64,000 nucleotides of DNA. Origin: Toxonevra muliebris. Taxonomy: Eukaryota > Arthropoda > Insecta > Diptera > Pallopteridae. Location of the stretch: contig OY829327.1 of assembly GCA_963691655.1 (NCBI GenBank), forward strand, positions 57,300,079 to 57,364,078. The letters run 5' to 3'. The translations under genes were made by a program, and so were the position numbers. The notes below the pieces were generated by a model that was not told the DNA's origin, ran no database searches, and saw only the letters and a program-made list of their open reading frames with translations. Of the stretch, positions 1-11,964 are shown one piece after another. The number at the start of each line of letters is the position of its first letter. Positions within the stretch are counted from its first letter, which is position 1.

Positions 1-140
1 TAAAATCAGAATTTTAATAACTTCGACCAAATAAAAAAAAATCTATTTTTTACAAATGAAACACTCATTTTGAAAAAACATACTAAATATCAGACTGGGG
101 ATCTAATCACTAAATTTTGACTGTACTATGGTTTTCACTA

Positions 141-345
141 AATCTTTAGTGGTAGTGGAAATAAAAACTAACTACCACTAAACCTTTAGTGGTAGTGGAA
201 ATAAAAATTAACTACCACTAAACCTTTAGTGGTAGTGGAAATAAAATTTCACTATCACTAAACGTTTAGTGGTAGTGGAAATCGAAACCAACTACCACTA
301 AACTAGTGGAAATTATTCCCCACTACCACTAAACGTTTAGTTATA
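141..345. repeat. 40-bp tandem array of near-perfect palindromes
   Basis: Four units of exactly 40 bp run from 141 to 300, followed by a degenerate partial unit to about 345. Each unit carries an inverted repeat of the form ACCACTAAACSTTTAGTGGT. The copy around 255-276 extends to a perfect palindrome of more than 20 bp. Adjacent units could fold into a row of hairpins. It could be a minisatellite or the internal array of a non-autonomous transposon. No coding potential is visible. Confidence 0.85.
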
Positions 346-984
346 AGGAGAGAGAGCTCAATTGGTGACTTAGTGGAAGTTAAAATTGTATTGCACTAAG
401 TTGAATTCGTACAATATAGATGGTCATCCCAAAGCCTTATATAATTCTTGACAGCGTTTGAGACTAATAAACCTCCCTCATATCTAAACCCTTGAAACCC
501 AAAAAGTCCAATCTGTAAAATTATGAAAACAACATCAAATAGTGTGTATTTCGTCATCTATAATCCAAAAAGTAGTAATTCCACATTTTATTTCTTTAAG
601 GGAGAATTAACTAAATCCCCAGTCTGCTAAATATAAACACGAAGAATGATCAAATTAAATGAGTGAAGTTATAGCGGTAGTAATGTTTGTTATACGGAAA
701 ATGGGCGGGCTGCCACGCCTACTTTAAAAAATATTATAGTATTAAACATGGCACAGGATGATATAAAACAGCTTTTTAATCTTCTCCTAAGCACAAACAA
801 GCGACCACACCTACTTTATAAAATAGCTATTGTTTAAAAAATAGTGATACATCATTATAATAACTATTAACAGCTCCATTACAACTTTATGTAACAGTTT
901 TTTCCCTTATGTAATGAAGTTTATTGATTTGCATTTACATTCATGAAGATATAAAATAAGAGCTACTCGTTTTTGCTTTCTAAA
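346..984. other. AT-rich intergenic, nothing recognised
   Basis: No gene, RNA or clear repeat is visible. Two short related stretches resembling CCACGCCTACTTT occur near 714 and CCACACCTACTTT near 804; their meaning is unknown. Confidence 0.6.
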
Positions 985-1374
985 TCATAACTGAATGATA
1001 AATCTTTTAAAGTTAAATTTCCAAAATCTATTCCCGGAATCAAAAAAAGTGTAGAAAACGCTTTCTTCTTGTGTTTCTTCAATTAAAATATACTTTGAAA
1101 TATCTTCGGTAATTGTATGTTTCATAGAATGAATTTTTCTATGAGCGGAAATAATTGACTTCAAAGAAAATAGCATAGTTACTGATATATTCCTATTTGA
1201 GGATTCCCGAGAAGTTTTTCGTGTATTATTTAACCGAAACTTTCGATTTTCCTTATGTCTTACATCTTCTGAAAGCATTCCGATTAGAATGCTAAAATAT
1301 TTAATAATATTCAAACAGTATATTAATATTTTGTGCACTTTTGCAGGCATGTTATACAAAGAATAGATTTCCAT
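985..1374 (-). pseudogene. 129-codon ORF of unknown, possibly transposon-derived, origin
   Basis: An ATG-initiated open frame of 129 codons in AT-rich DNA. The stretch beginning YNMPAKVHKILIYC and continuing through SILIGMLSED to NNTRKTSRESSN reminds me of a recurrent transposon-associated ORF in insect genomes (pattern MPxSVHKxLIHG...LPIGxLSEE...RxHxSRKxSR). That recollection is from memory and unverified. No intron borders, promoter or partner ORF are evident. The piece would be a fragment of the C-terminal part of such a protein. It could equally be a chance ORF. Confidence 0.3.
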
Positions 1375-2512
1375 TAACTAAACTATACTATAATGCAGAG
1401 ATGACTAGCCAGAAACTCATATAGCTCACTGAAAATTAAAAAAAAAAACATCATCATCATCATTACCTACACCACCATCCGCCCTTCCTAAAATTCAAAT
1501 ATTCATATTTTGTTAGCATGACTTAACAACGATAAGATAACTTACACGAAACTCTTTGATTAAATCAAAACAAGGCTGAAGCCACGACAAATGCTTGGTT
1601 TCGAAAAAATTACGATTTCTACTGCAAGAGTTCCACAACTCCTCCTATAGCAGTTCCATTACTAAAAATGTGAAAACCTTTTTTTATGTAGCTAACCATT
1701 GCAGACACTTTTTCTTTTCTACTTTCCTTGCGTGCCTCAACCCAAATCTCAAATAGTTCAGAAATTTTTACTCTGGGTATCACTACAAATCGTATCGCTA
1801 CTTTTCTGATTTTATGAAAATACATACTTGTATAGGAAATAATGGAGGGGTATATTTTTATATATTTTTTTAATATCCTTTCAAGGTTTACGATTGTTTG
1901 CAATTTCTGCCAAATAGAAATTGCTGTTTTTTAAAGTAACAGTTTTTAGAATATGGTAAACAAAAAAAAGCAGTGGTTTTGTGTTGTCATAATTACATAT
2001 TTTTATTACACATATAATTTATATATTTAAATGTTACCAATAAGTGAAATTGAGTACTAACATTTGTTCTAAAAAATGAAATTTTTACCACAAAAAAATG
2101 TGTTCTCCAGAATTTCGAACTTTGGGGGCGTGGAGTGGCTATAATAACAATAACATTAGAAAAATATTTTGGATTTATTTTAATTAACCCTTTGACGCCC
2201 GAATTTGAATGGGGCTTGATAGAAACCATATGTTTTGAAATTACGGTTACTTTGGTCTTCCACAATCACGACACCTTTTTGCTTCTACATTGATTTGTTT
2301 ATCCTTTATTAAAGGTTAAAAAAACTTAGCTATGATAACTCTTTTTCTCCAATTTTTTTATTTTCATATTCTCTTATCGTTTATAAACATGTCTGATAAA
2401 AAAAATTCCCGTTTTTTGTTGTTGTTGGAACAGCAAAAGAAGTATTCAAGAATACTCAGACAAGTTTTACGTCCATTGTACTATATCCTGTGTTCCTTTT
2501 TGCTATTCTTTT
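1375..2512. other. AT-rich intergenic, no gene
   Basis: Contains a short CAT microsatellite near 1451-1465. At 2184-2195 there is TTAA followed by CCCTTTGACGCC, which resembles a piggyBac-type terminus, but I found no partner end. The open frames here look like chance ORFs. Confidence 0.5.
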
Positions 2513-3490
2513 AATCTACCAGATTTATTAATAAATCTTAGCAGATCCTGTGGTGTTAGAGAGGTCAGGTGTTCGTCTCCCAACACTCCAGTGGCAAATA
2601 TGCTTACTCTGATCCGACAGAAAGCGAGGCAGACACTAAGAAAGTGGTCTGCCGTCTCTTCACATTCTTCCTCTAAACCACAGTTAAGTGATAACAGAAA
2701 GTCTTTCTAAATGCTTCGAGATAACAGGTTACATGGTCTTTGTTTGTCTAAATCCCCTCAGTTCCTCCCATTTACGATTGCGGGTCGAATCGATCGGTCA
2801 GTAGATTCATTTGCTGGAATTCCTGAGTGTCCAGGGGCTCACATCAACAACAGGCTATTGTGTTTTCCAACACAATGAAGCTTGGATTTACAATGCATAA
2901 CCAGTTTAGATGTGGTTAAAGGATTAAGCCAGGATTTAAGCACAACCTGACTGTCACTAAATACACAGATACTCCTTTCTCTTCAACCATTATTAATGGC
3001 ATAGTCCATTGCTTTGATGATTGCCAAAATTTCTGGTTGAAAAACAGAAGCATACAATCCTAGTGAGAAGTGAAGGTGCACTCCATCATTTTGAATGATC
3101 CCAGAACCCGAGCCGAGTTCTGTTTTGGAGCCGTTAGTGAAAATGCGCTTACAATCAACTCTCGGCCCAGGTCCCGGCAAAAACCAAGTTTAGGCCTTTG
3201 GAATTTGTATTGTACAGCGCTGTTTTAAAACTGGAATTGATAGAACTGTTAGGTCCATATCTGTATCTTCAACAATCTCACCAATATCCAAACAATTGTC
3301 ATACCAATACCCATTGCGTTTAAGCTTACAGATGGCTTTGACAGCCTCTCCTTTAGAAAAAATATCAAGGGGTGGTAAGTTGAGCAATGCATCCCAGGAT
3401 GGGCCAGGTGTTGTAGGAAAAGCTCCCGTACAACAAATGGCCTTCTTACAAACATACCCGACCAATTGGCCCGTGATTAAGCACACAACT
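2513..3490 (-). mobile_element. Non-LTR retrotransposon 3' part: RT-RNase H linker, RNase H, C-terminal CCHC-like segment
   Basis: Read on the minus strand, 3486-3190 encodes a linker typical of RNase H-bearing non-LTR elements (ALLNLPPLDIFSKGEAVKAI). Next, 3180-2983 encodes an RNase H start with FTNGSKTELGSGSG, where the usual catalytic Asp of TDGSK is Asn. Finally 2690-2513 encodes a cysteine-histidine segment (CGLEEECEETADHFLSVC) and the usual C-terminal end (LLRFINKSGR). The order is correct for one element of the I/R1/LOA-like group. Stops and frame changes show that it is dead. It abuts an oppositely oriented fragment at 3595. Confidence 0.8.
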
Positions 3491-3594
3491 TCATCGGCAT
3501 AGGCCTTTGTGTAGATACTCGACTCATTTAGGGAAACAAGCAGAGAGTCAACCAGCAGACACCACAGCAGTGAAGAGACTACGCCCCCTTACTG

Positions 3595-3990
3595 GTGGGT
3601 GTCATCACGGAGCACAACACATGTGGTCAGCATATGACTAACATGGGCGTCATCACCGATCCAATTTGCCAATCGTGTCTTGAGGACGACGATACTACGG
3701 AGCATTATCTTTGTAGCTGTCCGGCGTTCGCGAGAATCAGATTAAGGCTGTTGGGTAGTGATGTCTTGAGTATGAATAATGTCCATACTTTTCCTCTTCC
3801 TGAGCTTCTAAGGTTCATCAGTGAAATAAAGAATTTCGAGGTTGAGAGACCCTAGATCTTGCTTCTTCCCATTTATCCCCACATAACTTTCCTGTCTCTC
3901 TATTCTCTTCAACTGGTTCTATTCTTGGGTATAGCACAATGGTCCTCGTTGACTGAGTGCTATGGTTAAGTCCAGCCCACCCACAACTCT
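3595..3990 (+). mobile_element. Non-LTR retrotransposon 3' terminal fragment
   Basis: The plus strand encodes CQSCLEDDDTTEHYLCSCPAF and then LLRFISEIKNFEVERP, the post-RNase H zinc-binding segment, followed by roughly 130 bp of 3' untranslated sequence. The same 3' end recurs in the opposite orientation at 29104-29396, so this is a dispersed family distinct from the 2513-3490 copy. It is truncated at its 5' side and sits between two minus-strand non-LTR pieces. Confidence 0.8.
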
Positions 3991-5650
3991 AAACGCCCCC
4001 TTAGGGACACAGATTGACCACAATCAGCTTGAACCATCATAAGTCTGTGTGATAGCATTGAGCGAATCCAGTTAACAAGAACTGGATCCACTCCATGCTG
4101 ACCTGCTGCATTGCACATGCCGTCGAAAGTCGCGTTGTCAAAAGCTCCCTCAATATTAACAAAAATACCAATAGTGTATTCTTTCCTGTTAAGGGCCCAC
4201 TCAATCCGACCTACCTGATTTTACAGCGCCGTCTCACAAGATTTTCCACAAACCGGTAGATTGCACCATACACTCTTTCAGAGCAACTGGTAGTATACCA
4301 TCCGGATCCGGCGATTTGAAACTGTCAAACCTAATCGCATCTTCATTCGCCACTGTCCTGGCAACATACCAGTTACGCTGCGAAACTGTCGAACTAACCC
4401 TCCCCGCTTCCGGAAAAGTGTGGTGTTGAACAACAGAGGCCTGATTGCTCGGAAAGTGGGATTCCAGTATTAAGCTGAACATCTTACTTTTTCATTCCGT
4501 GAAAGATCCATCAGATTTTTTGAGTGAACACAGTCGGTTGGCTTTTTGAGGATTTTCGCCAACCTAGCTAATTTCATTCCATTCATAGGTTCCGCAATAT
4601 TTGCAAAGTTAGAAGACCGGGGTAGCCTCGCGTTATCATTGCCGACAGCAGTAGGAATCACAGAGGTGGCGTTAATAGTTTGGAAAGTATTAAAGCCTCC
4701 CATCTGAGCGCCCACACTGCAAATGGCAGCGCTGGCAGTATCGGTCTTCGTCTTCTTTAGCTGGGCGCTCCTGAAGGAAATGGCTTGATGTCTCTGAGGA
4801 ACCTCTGCATAGTTGTAACCTTAGCTGAGCGTACCGTCTCTGAAACATTGGCCATAATTGGGTCTTCAACTAGAGTAGTGTCTGAGGCCTTCTTACGTCT
4901 TTTCATCTACCTAATCTTCCTCCATTTGCATATCATACTACGAGAGGTTGTGGCCCCAGTACGCCAGCTCCTGGAGGAGGTATATCAGTCACAGTTGTGA
5001 CGTCTAGACTCATACCTACTTCAGTCGGAGGGTTCACAGCCCCTGACACCAAAGAAGAGTTGGTTTTAAAGATTACCACCCCACTCTCCCCCGAGATGCG
5101 TTCTCTGTCGTATACTCGAGAGACTTTGTTTGAGGTTTTTTCTTTTTCGTTTTCGTTCATGCCGTTTCGCCCGGTCGCCTTCTCCTCCTGTTTAACCAGG
5201 GCGAAGCTATGCAAGTCGAATCAGTATACACTTTGACGCGGCCAGGTATCAGAGATGCTCCGTAAAAAGACAGCCTAATTTTTTTAACCTTGGACAACTA
5301 ACGGAAGCGAATCCACCATGATGACTGCATAAAATTAATTAAATTTAATTCATTCAGATAGCTGACCCGCCACCAGTGGTCTTGCAGGATTACTCCCCTA
5401 GCTGCCAAAATATCCAACAGGCACGGGTCGCATAACACCTTGGACTAGGGAAGGCTTTGTATAAGAGGGTATGCTTCCTCCGCCTGGACTATCTTAGCCA
5501 GTCACATATCAGCAATCAGATATGCAACTATTTCCGGCCGTCACCACGTGGAGGTGATAGACCACACTTCCATCAGATCACTCAATTACGGCACGTATCG
5601 AAATACATGTTGTTCCCCTTGAGTGCCTGACAGCCTGACGGCCAAATTCC
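3991..5650 (-). mobile_element. Non-LTR retrotransposon 5' part: 5' UTR, ORF1 remnant, start of reverse transcriptase
   Basis: On the minus strand, about 4482-3991 encodes the start of a reverse transcriptase. A SPDPDGILPVALKEC segment is followed, after frame changes, by KEYTIGIFVNIEGAFDNATF, where the first catalytic Asp position appears as Asn. Upstream, 4715-4470 and 5214-4933 look like ORF1/linker material with no stops over about 80-90 codons. The block 5280-5645 is markedly more GC-rich than its surroundings and is plausibly the 5' UTR. The RT is cut off at 3991 where the plus-strand fragment begins. Confidence 0.75.
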
Positions 5651-8630
5651 CGCTTAGTAATAATTAATTAAGTAATTTTTTTTAAAAATAGTGCAAATGA
5701 TTTTACTACAAAATTTTGCACTTAGTTTTTTTGCTGGACTTCAAAGACAAAACATTAAAAAGAAATGAACAGAACAAATGAACTGAACGTATTAATAGTG
5801 GTCAATCGTTATAACTTAGTTTTATGAGTATTCTCAAATAAAGCACAAAAATTTCGTTTGTTGCTTAAGTTAAATATTTTTGCTTTTTATATTTGATTAA
5901 TTATTCAATAAGCTTTCAAAAAAATATAGCATCTTTAAAGGAAATCAAATTTTATAATCGTAAAATGGCATTCAAAGTTGAAATTTAGAAACAAATCCAG
6001 CTGTACGTATTAATAGTGGTTAGGGCTTGTATATAACTCATGCATAAAAAAATGTTTTGTTTAAAAAGTAATATAAACATCGAAAATCTAAGTAAAAACC
6101 ACAACCAGTTTCAGTATCTCTCTCTCTAATTCTCACATCTTCAAAACGGTAGTATCCGTTCTTTTGTTTTGATTTATTGTTATAATAATACTTTTTAAGA
6201 ACAATTTGCATCAAAAAAATTTTTTACATCAGCTTCTATCATAAGAGTAAATTGGTCCTAAAAGTAAATTAGAACTTCTTGTTGCCAATGAAATTTTTTT
6301 TACTAATTTAGTTCACAAAAGTGACTGTAATTATCGGGGTGGCAGGTAGGGGCAGCATTTTTTTATGTCAATGGAAAGAAGATATTCCAGTCCAATTATT
6401 ATAAAACCAGTTAGAACGCGGAAATCAACAGGAATCATAAGATACAAGCTATCAAAGTTAGACTAAATTGTATTTTTAGTTTTCTTATTAAATTGTATTT
6501 ATTCAACTAATTAGTGATATAATTATAAATATGTCTACTTCGGATAAATATAGGAATAACAATCTTAGCAAATGTTAAAAATGTTAAATACTTTCATTTT
6601 AGGGTATTTTTAGTAAATTTTTGTAACGTCAAAGTCATGCATATTTAAACTGCTTTTACAACAACAAAAAACAACAAATTTAATAAAAAAAGTAAAACTT
6701 TGTTATTTATTAGAAAATTGCTAGAAAATATTTGTTAATACTCTCGGCACAAGCACGACTTAGTACACGTATGGTATATAACACAAGGAAGGAAAGTTCA
6801 GTTATATGCAATCAAGCCGAGACTTCTATATCAACTCTCTCACTCAAGCACGTAGACGACTACGAAAATAGCACAGGTCTAGTTAACTTTTATGATCTAA
6901 CTACAATGTAATGCAGAACTTCCCCAAAATCAATGCATGCTTATTCCGTGCAGTGAATTTGTTATTTTTTATATATTTTCTCATCCCTGTTTAATGAGCA
7001 TTTAACTGTTGTTTGGTTTTTTTCTTTTGCGCATTGTGAAATTAAAATCAGTGCACAATTTCGTGTGCGCAGTTAAGTGAGGTTAAGGTGTGCAACTAAA
7101 TTGAAAAAGATTAAATATTAATATTAATGTGTCAGGTGCAAGCAATATAAACTAATTTCATATAATGTTATGTGTTTTATTGAATTTCAAAAATTTTAAG
7201 ATATATTTATTTGAATCGGAATTAATAAAGCGTACTATAAGCTAATTAATTTATAGTTACACTTAATAAGTTTATAGCTAACTATAAATTAGCTAACTTC
7301 TAAGCAACTAACTTTAAGTTAGTTGAAAAGTCATGCAGAGGCGGGCAATTAACATCGCAATGTTAAAATAGTCAGTTGGTTCCATTAAAAATAATCCAAG
7401 TATCAACCATCTCTAGTTGCGAAATAGTTAGATTAAAGTGAATTAATAGTTAGCTGAGTTGCCGGCAGAGATATTCCAAGTTATATCCTTTTCATTTGTA
7501 TCGAAGATAAGCGTGGTAATAGTTCGATCTTTACAATTTTTCACGAAGAGATTCCATGACCAAATGCGCCAAATTTCAGAATTCTGGATTTAACACTATA
7601 GAAACCAATGCAGAAACTGCATAATAGAAGTTTGTGATGGTAACGGTTTCTTTTCCTACTTAGAAGTATTTTTAGCTGAGCACACTTCATATTTTTGTAC
7701 AATAATAGTTCTGTTCATGTACTTTTCCAGTAAAAACTTGCAGCGAAAGAATAAAATAAAGATTGAGAAAAAATTCTCGCAAAGAGACAAATGGCAGAAA
7801 AAATATATAAACAGAAAACTAGTAGAAACTTGCAAGTAAACAGCTGATCAATTATTATAATTATAATATGTTGAAATTATATCGTGTGGCACACCAGTAT
7901 TCACAATTACTTAAATCTTCCACAACATTAACAATATTTCTTTTCCACTCATTTTTATCAAAAAAACACAACAAATTCACTAAAATTATCAAGATACACT
8001 TCTTCATTTTGTAACAATTTTTTGTACGTGAACTGACGAGCGTTGTTCTATCAAATAGTTGACTGACTAACTTTTTTTTGTTTTATATTTGATAAACTGC
8101 TTAACAAATTTTTTTTTGTTAGATTTTAGAAAATCGTTTCGTAAAAATTGTTTTCCATATAAACTTGGAGTTTGAATGACGGTCCCCGTTCTAACGAAAA
8201 TCTTATTGACTACCGGAATTATGCTTTTTATTGAATACAAAAGCTGTATATAAAGTTTCAGCCTTTAGAAAACCGTTGCACTTACCTTGTATTTTCGACA
8301 TGTTTGAAAGCTCACCGGTGCCACTTGTTCTAACCAAAACTTAACCGACTAGAGTATGTTCATGTATTTTACAAATATAACAAAATATTACAAAATTAGC
8401 CTTTAGAAAGTCAGAGACTTTTTTTGTCACGGGCTCTCTATCTATAAGAAAGTATGTCTCTTAACCTTTTATTGCACCGTGTTGCAGATCTGTAACATAC
8501 CCAATTTTTTTTGTACAAAATTCTACAGGCATGTTATTTTATATTGTTTTGTGTCATAACTGGTTAAGTAGAAACTGGTGCAACTATTTTATGTTATTAG
8601 AAAGGTATTGACAACTGCTAAATATTTGTA
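5651..8630. other. AT-rich intergenic with short repeats, no gene
   Basis: No coding region is supported. A direct repeat ACGTATTAATAGTGGT occurs near 5788 and 6005. Around 7235-7325 there is a cluster of self-complementary TTAGTTAGC/GCTAACT-like motifs that could fold. Both are probably remnants of short non-autonomous elements, but I could not define ends. Confidence 0.5.
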
Positions 8631-10619
8631 AATAGTGCTTAAGGGACAGTGGCTGGTTCCACATCTATCTAATTTGCTTTGCTACAAGTGGCGAATTTAA
8701 CATGGCATTGTCATAGGAGGTGTCGATTGGTTACCTTATGCATTACCTGAGGACTAGTTATTTCGCTAGTCCTTCCATAACTAGTTCTTGCACTAGTTCG
8801 TTAATATCTAGATTTGTTTTCAATAACTAGTTTCAGCACTAGTTCTTAAATACATTGACCCCTACAAATACAAATATCTTCTGACGAGTTAGTTTGGTTA
8901 CTATGACTTTTTGCTCAGCGAGTGTTTCCATTTAGGTTTTGTTTTATGCATAAGTCATTTCTGAAAAAGAATAATATATAAATGAATAAATTTATAAATA
9001 AATTATTAAATAAATAACAAATAAATAAATAAATACTTAAATTGAGACTGAAAATTTGCTCCATGGGTTACGTTCATACACTGTACTTTAAGATAGGTTG
9101 ATTGTTTTCATCTACGAACTTTTTGTTCAACATTTTATTAATTATTACACCTTCAGCAAATTACAAATTTTTTTTTTTATTTGTTTTATACAATAACACT
9201 TTTTCACAAATTCACTTAACCTCTTGCGTCCGACTTGCTCAAAGATTACACAATAACAAGCAAATTTAGTTGACAAATTCAATAGCTATTAAAATAGCAG
9301 TAAATGACGAAGAACAATAACGAAGCAAAGTTTTTTTGTTTTTGTAAAACGACACCGCATACCGATCATTTAAGACCTCGAACTGGCGAATCACTGGATG
9401 TACTTGTTACTATAATATGCACTGGTTCAAGAAAAAAAGAAAATCGTTTTGTTTCAACTGGTGAATCTTTGCATTCAATTAGGGTCTAACTACCGAGCTA
9501 GTGAATTTATTCCAACCGATCTTTTTGTATCTAGTTCGCTGTTTCACTGCAGGGACATCATATCATACTTATACTATTATATAAAACTGTAACTTGATTA
9601 CGCATGTCCACAACTTTTTTTCAAAACTACTGAACCGGCTTCAATCAAAAGTATACTGTTTGAAAGATAATTTTTCTCTGCGTACCATAGGCTGCTACCA
9701 TAAATAATAAATCAAATATGGACCGACAATGTGGCCCAAACGTATTTTTTTTATTTTGCCAGTTAATCCAAATTGCAGCTTAAACTATAAGAGGTGCATT
9801 AAAATTATGTATAAAAAGATTGTTGATCTTGTCGTTTGCCACCAAAAAGTCAGTTGTGGCATATATCCAAAATTAATATATTTTACCTGTAAAATGTAGT
9901 TTTATATTAAAAACTTGTTCCCCAGAAAAAGTGGATTAAGCGCATATAACACTGCCGAAAAAGCGTTTACTCTAAGAAAAATCGCTTAACTCATTTAAAA
10001 TTCTCTCATAAATACAAAAAGTGGACCTTTCAGCAATTGCAAAACGTTTTGTGCTTAGATGAGAGCAAAATTAACATGTGCAGTTCTGACAAAAAACAAT
10101 TTGTTAAAAGGCCAAACGTTAAAAGAGTCGACTTTAGATATACACTGGGTACTGGGTAAGCACCAAAGAGGTTGTGTTGTGGTCTGGGGTATGGTTCATC
10201 TAGTGGTATGGTTCCAACGTATCACATTTGGGGAATTATGAAATAGAACGATTATAAAAACCATTTAACTCTTTATCGCACAAGATCATGGATTTTTAAA
10301 ATTAGCGCCTAGTTCGATTCGTATTATGAAATAAACAAATACGTATTTTTTTGTTTTTCCATATTTGTTTATGAAAAAATGTTATTTAAAAAAATTTGGA
10401 TATGTCACTTATTCAAAAACAGGATTTTTGTTGTTGTTTGTAAAATGTAGGGATCAATGTATTTAAGAACTAGTGCTGAAACTAATTATTGAAAAAATCT
10501 AGATATTAACGAACTAGTGCAAGAACTAGTTATGGAAGGACTAGCCATGTTAAATTCGCCACTTGTAGCAAAGCAAATTAGATAGATGTGGAACCAGCCA
10601 CTGTCCCTTAAGCACTATT
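8631..10619. mobile_element. DNA transposon with long terminal inverted repeats (about 2 kb)
   Basis: The arm 8631-8871 is the inverted complement of 10449-10619. The outer 74 bp (starting AATAGTGCTTAAGGGACAGT) match almost perfectly. The left arm then carries an extra ~60 bp before homology resumes through a cluster of CTAGTTC motifs. The interior contains a Tc1-like transposase relic at 10045-10245. Long TIRs around 200 bp are known for some Tc1-group elements such as Minos and S. Additional CAGTGAAA-type ends (as TTTCACTGCAG) at about 9541-9551 and 10648-10657 suggest that more than one element is nested here. No clean TSD was found. Confidence 0.7.
10045..10245 (+). pseudogene. Tc1-like transposase relic (catalytic core fragment)
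   Basis: One frame reads LDESKINMCSSDKKQFVKRP, the first catalytic Asp region of Tc1-family transposases. After a stop and a frame change it continues KHQRGCVVVWGM, the conserved KHGGGSVMVWG segment. Only about 65 codons survive. The N-terminal helix-turn-helix and the remaining acidic residues are not seen. It lies inside the long-TIR element and is probably its decayed transposase. Confidence 0.75.
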
Positions 10620-10661
10620 GAATTCGCTAGTTCGGAACTAGAACTTTTCACTGCAGTTTGG

Positions 10662-11109
10662 AGTTTCTATGTTATATTTTCTCCGTTTGCTTGTTCCATT
10701 TTAACGTTTGAGGTAGCCCGCAGATTTACAACTTAATTGTTAGCGTTAAAAAAGGCGAAAATCAATTTCATTGCTGATACTCCACTTCTTTTTTGTTTTT
10801 AAGGGAGTCTGATAGGTCAAGAAATCGAATATTGGTTTTTCCTTAAATTGCCTTAATTTCTTAAACACCTCTATAATATGTATGTAAATGCATTTTTTGA
10901 AATGCCCAGTCGATCGAAAGTCACAGGTGGAGAACTATACAGGTGGTGGCACATACATGCATGAACTTTCCAACACGTTTTTCTCAAAACTTCATTTTTC
11001 AAATATATTCAGTACATTTATAGTTCTAACCTGAACCACGACATTACATTCTCACTTATATTAGGGAGTTCTCAAGGTTTTCATGAGCTTACGAACACGT
11101 TTTATAATT
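10662..11109. other. Intergenic, nothing recognised
   Basis: No ORF, RNA gene or repeat structure is seen between the Tc1-type right end and the hAT relic. Confidence 0.5.
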
Positions 11110-11682
11110 TTACTTGACATAATTTCTGTCAAAAAGTCTTTCACTGCTAACTGAAGTAATTGTCTCAGTTTTCAAATTACTTTTCCACTTTTCCTCTTCA
11201 ATTACTTCAGTAACATTATTTGCCTCTACCTGTTGGATGCTTAGCAGTTCGACTGCCTTTACCATATTCCGTCCGTTGTCAGTTGTTACAGAATTAATTT
11301 GTACCACTTTAATGCCAAAGGTTTTTAAAATATTTGGCCCTACGCTTTTCAAATTTTCTGCTGTATGCTTCTTTGTAACTTTTAGCATACCAAATGTGTG
11401 TATACTGAGCTTCGATTTTTCACAAAATTGAATATTCACACCAAAAATTCCTCGGTCATGTCGTGTTGCAGAGTCTATTTCCAAAGATAACATTTTGTCA
11501 CACACTTTCGTTCTAATTGATATTTTATTCGTTTCATATTTTTCAGCGAGTAACTCATTGGCATTTTCCGAAGTTACGGCAGGAATTCCTAAGTCCGAAA
11601 ACCACTGTTTGCACTTGAATCGAAAGACGAAAAATTTAGTTTTTCTTTTGTAATAATAAACTTCATAATAAGTAAGAAACAA
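11110..11682 (-). pseudogene. hAT-family transposase fragment
   Basis: An open frame of 190 codons. Its centre reads MLSLEIDSATRHDRGIFGVN, then HTAENLKSVGPNILKTFGI and SVTTDNGRNMVKAVELL. This order matches the central RNase H-like region of hAT transposases (LxxDxxT..., then TxHTxxNI...GI...TDNxxNMxKA). The first catalytic Asp and the TDN Asp are present. The N-terminal BED finger and the C-terminal dimerisation domain are absent, and the first ~25 residues look unrelated. The preserved frame suggests a fairly recent copy or host retention. The first looks more likely because the protein is incomplete. Confidence 0.7.
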
Positions 11683-11713
11683 GTAAGTTCATAAAATTAC
11701 ATTTTCCTTAAAG

Positions 11714-11719
11714 TTTATT
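11714..11719 (-). terminator. Candidate poly(A) signal of the two-module aminopeptidase
   Basis: AATAAA on the minus strand, about 245 nt downstream of the stop codon at 11965. It is the nearest canonical hexamer I noticed. Variant signals (AATAAT) lie closer, so the real 3' end may be different. Confidence 0.4.
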
Positions 11720-11964
11720 AAACTTAAAACTCGATTTACATATACATGGAATTAAGTATGTATGTATTATCAGGCCCGCCTGCAAGATTTCCCTATTGGG
11801 AAGGTTTTAAATAAAAAAATTGTTTTTCCTTCAATAATATTATTTTGCTGGTACATATGAACTTCCAGTTCCAATGGGGGGAGGGCTCAAACCCCAAAAC
11901 CACCCTTGTGAGCTGTCCTGTTAACACTGCAATGAAGTTTTGATAGACAATCGCCAATAGTCAC

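Noticed and set aside
2184..2265. piggyBac-type end (TTAA then CCCTTTGACGCC)
   Set aside because: No matching opposite end or TTAA partner was found nearby.
4785..5236. Plus-strand ORFs in the non-LTR 5' part
   Set aside because: They are complementary to the minus-strand ORF1/RT frames and have no motifs.
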